DNA from: a virus
Direction: 5' to 3' (one strand)
Virus record (IMG/VR): IMGVR_UViG_3300027816_000144
Span: 1 to 49,977 of that record
DNA length: 49,977 nucleotides
The notes below the pieces were generated by a model, which ran no database searches, had not been told where the DNA came from, and worked only from the letters and a program-made list of their open reading frames with translations. This document shows, piece by piece, positions 47,966 through 49,977 of this stretch (positions within the stretch are counted from its first letter, which is position 1; each line of letters starts with the position of its first letter). The translations under genes were made by a program, and so were the position numbers.

Positions 47966-48597
47966 GAGTCATTCGCAATCGCTTGGCGATCAGCAAGACG
48001 CAACTTATCCTCAGCCATAAGCGTGTCCATGATCAGTTTGTATTGACCCTGCCACATAGGAATGCGCTCGTCATTCTTGAGGAACGGCATAGCCTGAAGC
48101 AAGGAACCGTAAAGCAACGCCTGTGGGGCGTAGATGGTGAACCAATTTGTTTGGTTAGAGCTGTCCAAAGGCTGAACACGCTCGTAGTACAAGACCTCAA
48201 AGGCATAGGCTACGTCAGGCGTAGGAGCTATGAGCCAATTGGAATAGTCGTAGTCAGCGTAGTAGACAGGGGTGCCTGTCGCCGTAGGAGAAGGCCAGTA
48301 CTCTCGCAGATATTCATACCGACGATTCAAGACTGGCTGGCGCGATCCACCAACTGTAATGTTCATCGACACTGTTTTGTGCCAACGAGCTGGTTTAGCA
48401 ATCGTAGAAGTCCCAATCACCATGTTGCTGGTGTTAACCGTCAAGTTACCCAAGAACTTGATCTGAGAGGCAATAACCTGCTCAGCAAGCATGATAAACA
48501 GGGGGATCTTGTCCAGCGTAGCGGTGTCAGTACGCTCCAGATAAGACTGGATGTTTTCGACCAAGCTGTCATAGGTCATAACACTTGCAGTCGCCAT
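47962..48597 (-). CDS. Head-to-tail adaptor, SU10_adaptor-like
   Basis: A 211-aa protein. ATG 48597 follows a GAGGTG site and overlaps nothing upstream. MTYDSLVENIQSYLERTDTA is followed by LDKIPLFIMLAEQVIASQIK, HKTVSMNITVGGSRQPVLNR, RRYEYLREYWPSPTATGTPV, then FEVLYYERVQPLDSSNQTNW and LMAEDKLRLADRQ. This is the pattern of the adaptor family that follows the portal in SU10-like podoviruses. A second adaptor, P22 gp4-like, is encoded at 3817-4887. It is the first gene after the sigma70-like promoter at 48625-48653, so may start the late virion transcript. Confidence 0.72.
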   Translation of the reverse strand: MATASVMTYDSLVENIQSYLERTDTATLDKIPLFIMLAEQVIASQIKFLGNLTVNTSNMVIGTSTIAKPARWHKTVSMNITVGGSRQPVLNRRYEYLREYWPSPTATGTPVYYADYDYSNWLIAPTPDVAYAFEVLYYERVQPLDSSNQTNWFTIYAPQALLYGSLLQAMPFLKNDERIPMWQGQYKLIMDTLMAEDKLRLADRQAIANDS

Positions 48598-48624
48598 GCG
48601 TTCACCTCGTAGATTCGTTGAGAC

Positions 48625-48653
48625 ATTTTAGTATGCCTTTTAACTTGTGACAA
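48625..48653 (-). promoter_or_regulatory. Sigma70-like promoter for the right late operon
   Basis: On the minus strand TTGTCA (48653-48648), a 17-nt spacer, then TAAAAT (48630-48625): five of six consensus bases in each box and the ideal spacing. It lies in the only gap (57 nt) between the holin and the adaptor gene. It would drive adaptor, fibre, nozzle and ejection genes through to the terminator at 34853. It needs no phage factor by sequence. Confidence 0.65.
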
Positions 48654-48655
48654 GG

Positions 48656-49093
48656 TTACTTGCTTGCCACACCCTTAGTCTTCTCAAAAGAACGCATACC
48701 AGCGATTCCCAAGATTCCTGACAGGATGACCCAAAGCTGGTCAGCTTCGAGCACTGGGGGAGGATCCATGCCCACTGGAACCCAACCCATAGCTTGCAAG
48801 TACTTCCACATCCATTGAAACAGCGGATATAGCAGGAACTGGTAACCCATAGCCGCAACGCCGATCCAGCCAATAGCAGGTCTCCAGCCGCTGACAAACA
48901 CGCTAGAGGACGCCGCTTCGATCTTGTTGACGTCAATCTGAGCCAGATCTGTAGCTTGATCGATGCGCTTCTCTTCAAGATCGAGCTTTCGTTGCTCAAT
49001 CTCCATCTCCATCTTTTCTTTGTCAGTGGTGATCAGGTCGCCTGCAACCTTACCCACGGCTTCAATGATTGATCCAACGGCAAGCAAGCTCAT
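48656..49093 (-). CDS. Holin, 3TM superfamily-like
   Basis: A 145-aa protein. A short amphipathic N-terminus (LLAVGSIIEAVGKVAGDLIT), a charged coiled coil (EMEIEQRKLDLEEKRIDQAT), then SSVFVSGWRPAIGWIG and two membrane helices (WIGVAAMGYQFLLYPLF and LWVILSGILGIAGM). The SGWRPAIGW motif and coiled-coil-then-membrane layout match the GTA-type 3TM holins. It is in the lysis cassette beside the endolysin, with which it overlaps by 4 nt. It would form the inner membrane holes that release the endolysin. Confidence 0.82.
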   Translation of the reverse strand: MSLLAVGSIIEAVGKVAGDLITTDKEKMEMEIEQRKLDLEEKRIDQATDLAQIDVNKIEAASSSVFVSGWRPAIGWIGVAAMGYQFLLYPLFQWMWKYLQAMGWVPVGMDPPPVLEADQLWVILSGILGIAGMRSFEKTKGVASK

Positions 49094-49605
49094 GCTAAAC
49101 CTTTCAATGTGCGGTTAATCCAGCCCTTGAGGAATTTGACCTGCACAGGGTTTTTGTTGCAAATTTCAACGTAACGGGCAATTTTAGCCAAGGCATAAGA
49201 CTCCTTGAACCGCTGTCCATCCGTGACTTGGTTGAGCTTTTCGATGGTTTTGGCGCCTATTCCACCGTCAGGCGTAGCCCCAACGACCAATTGGGCAAGC
49301 TTTACAGCCATACCCATGCCAGCATTTACCCCAAAGTTAAAGATAGAGTTGGCGACCTCTTGGTTTGAGATCTCGTTGCCACGCATCTTGTCCCAGAACT
49401 CCACACGATAGAACTCTCGCACCATAGGCGTCAAAGACCCACCAAACTCCTTCTTGTCCACAAGCGCCCAACCGTTCCACTGTGGGTTCTTGTTACGAGC
49501 GATGCCAGCGTAGGTCATACCGCCTGTGTCGCCAGCGACTTCATGGAGGACGTAGCCACCCTCGTCTCTAATCATTTGCTCAAAAGCTGGTTCAAACTGA
49601 GCCAT
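49090..49605 (-). CDS. Endolysin, GH108-type muramidase with PG-binding domain
   Basis: A 171-aa protein. FEQMIRDEGGYVLHEVAGDT carries the GH108 E-G-G-Y motif with catalytic Glu15; GMTYAGIARNKNPQWNGWAL is the following conserved block, with YRVEFWDKMRGNEISNQEVA next. GAKTIEKLNQVT and the final helical part match the PG_binding_3 extension. No signal peptide is visible, so export depends on the holin next door. It cuts cell wall glycan at the end of infection. Confidence 0.88.
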   Translation of the reverse strand: MAQFEPAFEQMIRDEGGYVLHEVAGDTGGMTYAGIARNKNPQWNGWALVDKKEFGGSLTPMVREFYRVEFWDKMRGNEISNQEVANSIFNFGVNAGMGMAVKLAQLVVGATPDGGIGAKTIEKLNQVTDGQRFKESYALAKIARYVEICNKNPVQVKFLKGWINRTLKGLA

Positions 49606-49977
49606 TACTGTTTACTCCTTGAAAGCATATTGCTTGCAATCTGCAACATACTGATTGCTTTGGTTAAGTCTTTGGGTTCTTTGTCCCAACCAACGGTGAT
49701 CTGTCCAACAAACCTGCCCTGCTCTGGTGGGACACTGACACGGCACCCAAAGGTCACGCCCTTTTCGATGTACCAAAGCCCGATCTCGCTCTGAGCTATA
49801 GCGTATTCGCTACAAGGTATCTCGTTTGCCATCAGAGCAATCACATCACGGTTATTGCCAGAACTCTGCGTGAATAGACCTACATCCAACCCATCATGCG
49901 TTTTGTCTCGACCTTCTCGGGTGTAGGCGCGGAACAAAACCCTTGTCCCAAACAGTGGGTTGACTTTGAAGATAGCG
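49605..49977 (-). CDS. Lysis-cassette hypothetical protein, 5' end cut by the window edge
   Basis: The frame is open to the last base of the window, giving at least 124 residues; the true start lies outside. NPLFGTRVLFRAYTREGRDK, then HDGLDVGLFTQSSGNNRDVI, EIGLWYIEKGVTFGCRVSVP and QITVGWDKEPKDLTKAISML. Similar small proteins precede the GH108 endolysin in other phages, but I know of no function. Its stop overlaps the endolysin ATG by one base (TAATG). Confidence 0.62.
   Translation of the reverse strand, partial: AIFKVNPLFGTRVLFRAYTREGRDKTHDGLDVGLFTQSSGNNRDVIALMANEIPCSEYAIAQSEIGLWYIEKGVTFGCRVSVPPEQGRFVGQITVGWDKEPKDLTKAISMLQIASNMLSRSKQ

Noticed and set aside
1-49977. A closed circle with the two window ends joined
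   Set aside because: Joining the ends fuses the fibre frame to an unrelated short frame; both edge genes look truncated, so some sequence is missing between them.

Overview
The window is one continuous stretch of a tailed double-stranded DNA bacteriophage (Caudoviricetes). It carries small and large terminase, a P22-type portal, a scaffold, a HK97-fold major capsid protein, adaptor proteins, a P22 gp10-like nozzle, large ejection-type proteins and no tape measure, tail tube or sheath, so a short-tailed (podovirus) virion is the best reading. Several accessory proteins resemble families I associate with phages of Burkholderiales and other Proteobacteria from environmental samples. The host is therefore probably a Gram-negative betaproteobacterium, but that is inference. 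Genes are packed with 4-nt ATGA or 1-nt TAATG overlaps and there is no gene-free stretch above 300 bases. Both window ends cut a gene: a tail fibre on the left and a small lysis-cassette gene on the right.

Layout. (1) Left arm, 1-30797, all on the minus strand and so read from right to left: a Cro-like repressor, a DUF1376-type replication protein, small early genes including RusA and Ref-type nuclease genes, an HNH homing endonuclease, a run of tiny genes, then terS, terL, two giant polyvalent-type proteins, portal, a GroES-like co-chaperonin, scaffold, capsid, a gp4-like adaptor and tail fibres. (2) A divergent control region at 30797-30934. (3) A rightward early operon, 30934-34854: small membrane proteins, an SSB-like protein with the DDLPF tail, a winged-helix protein and a RecB/Cas4-like nuclease. 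(4) Right arm, 49977-34921, again minus strand: endolysin, holin, a sigma70-like promoter, adaptor, fibre, nozzle, and four virion or ejection proteins (one with a lytic transglycosylase domain), closed by a strong terminator at 34853-34879.

How it works together. The repressor-like gene sits beside a 15-bp operator, TTAA-N7-TTAA, found at four places. At three of them it overlaps an extended -10 box (TGTTAAGAT), followed 10-11 nt later by a 4-bp-stem, 5-nt-loop hairpin whose stem covaries between copies, then GTTA and a ribosome binding site. The predicted transcripts therefore begin almost exactly at a hairpin. This repeated start element, which seems to control one rightward and two leftward early units, is the most novel regulatory signal here. 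The other striking features are the two polyvalent proteins (879 and 1654 aa) between terL and portal, and a flexible double-glycine motif that recurs in five late proteins. No DNA polymerase, helicase, primase or integrase is visible, so replication probably relies on the host, or such genes lie outside the window.
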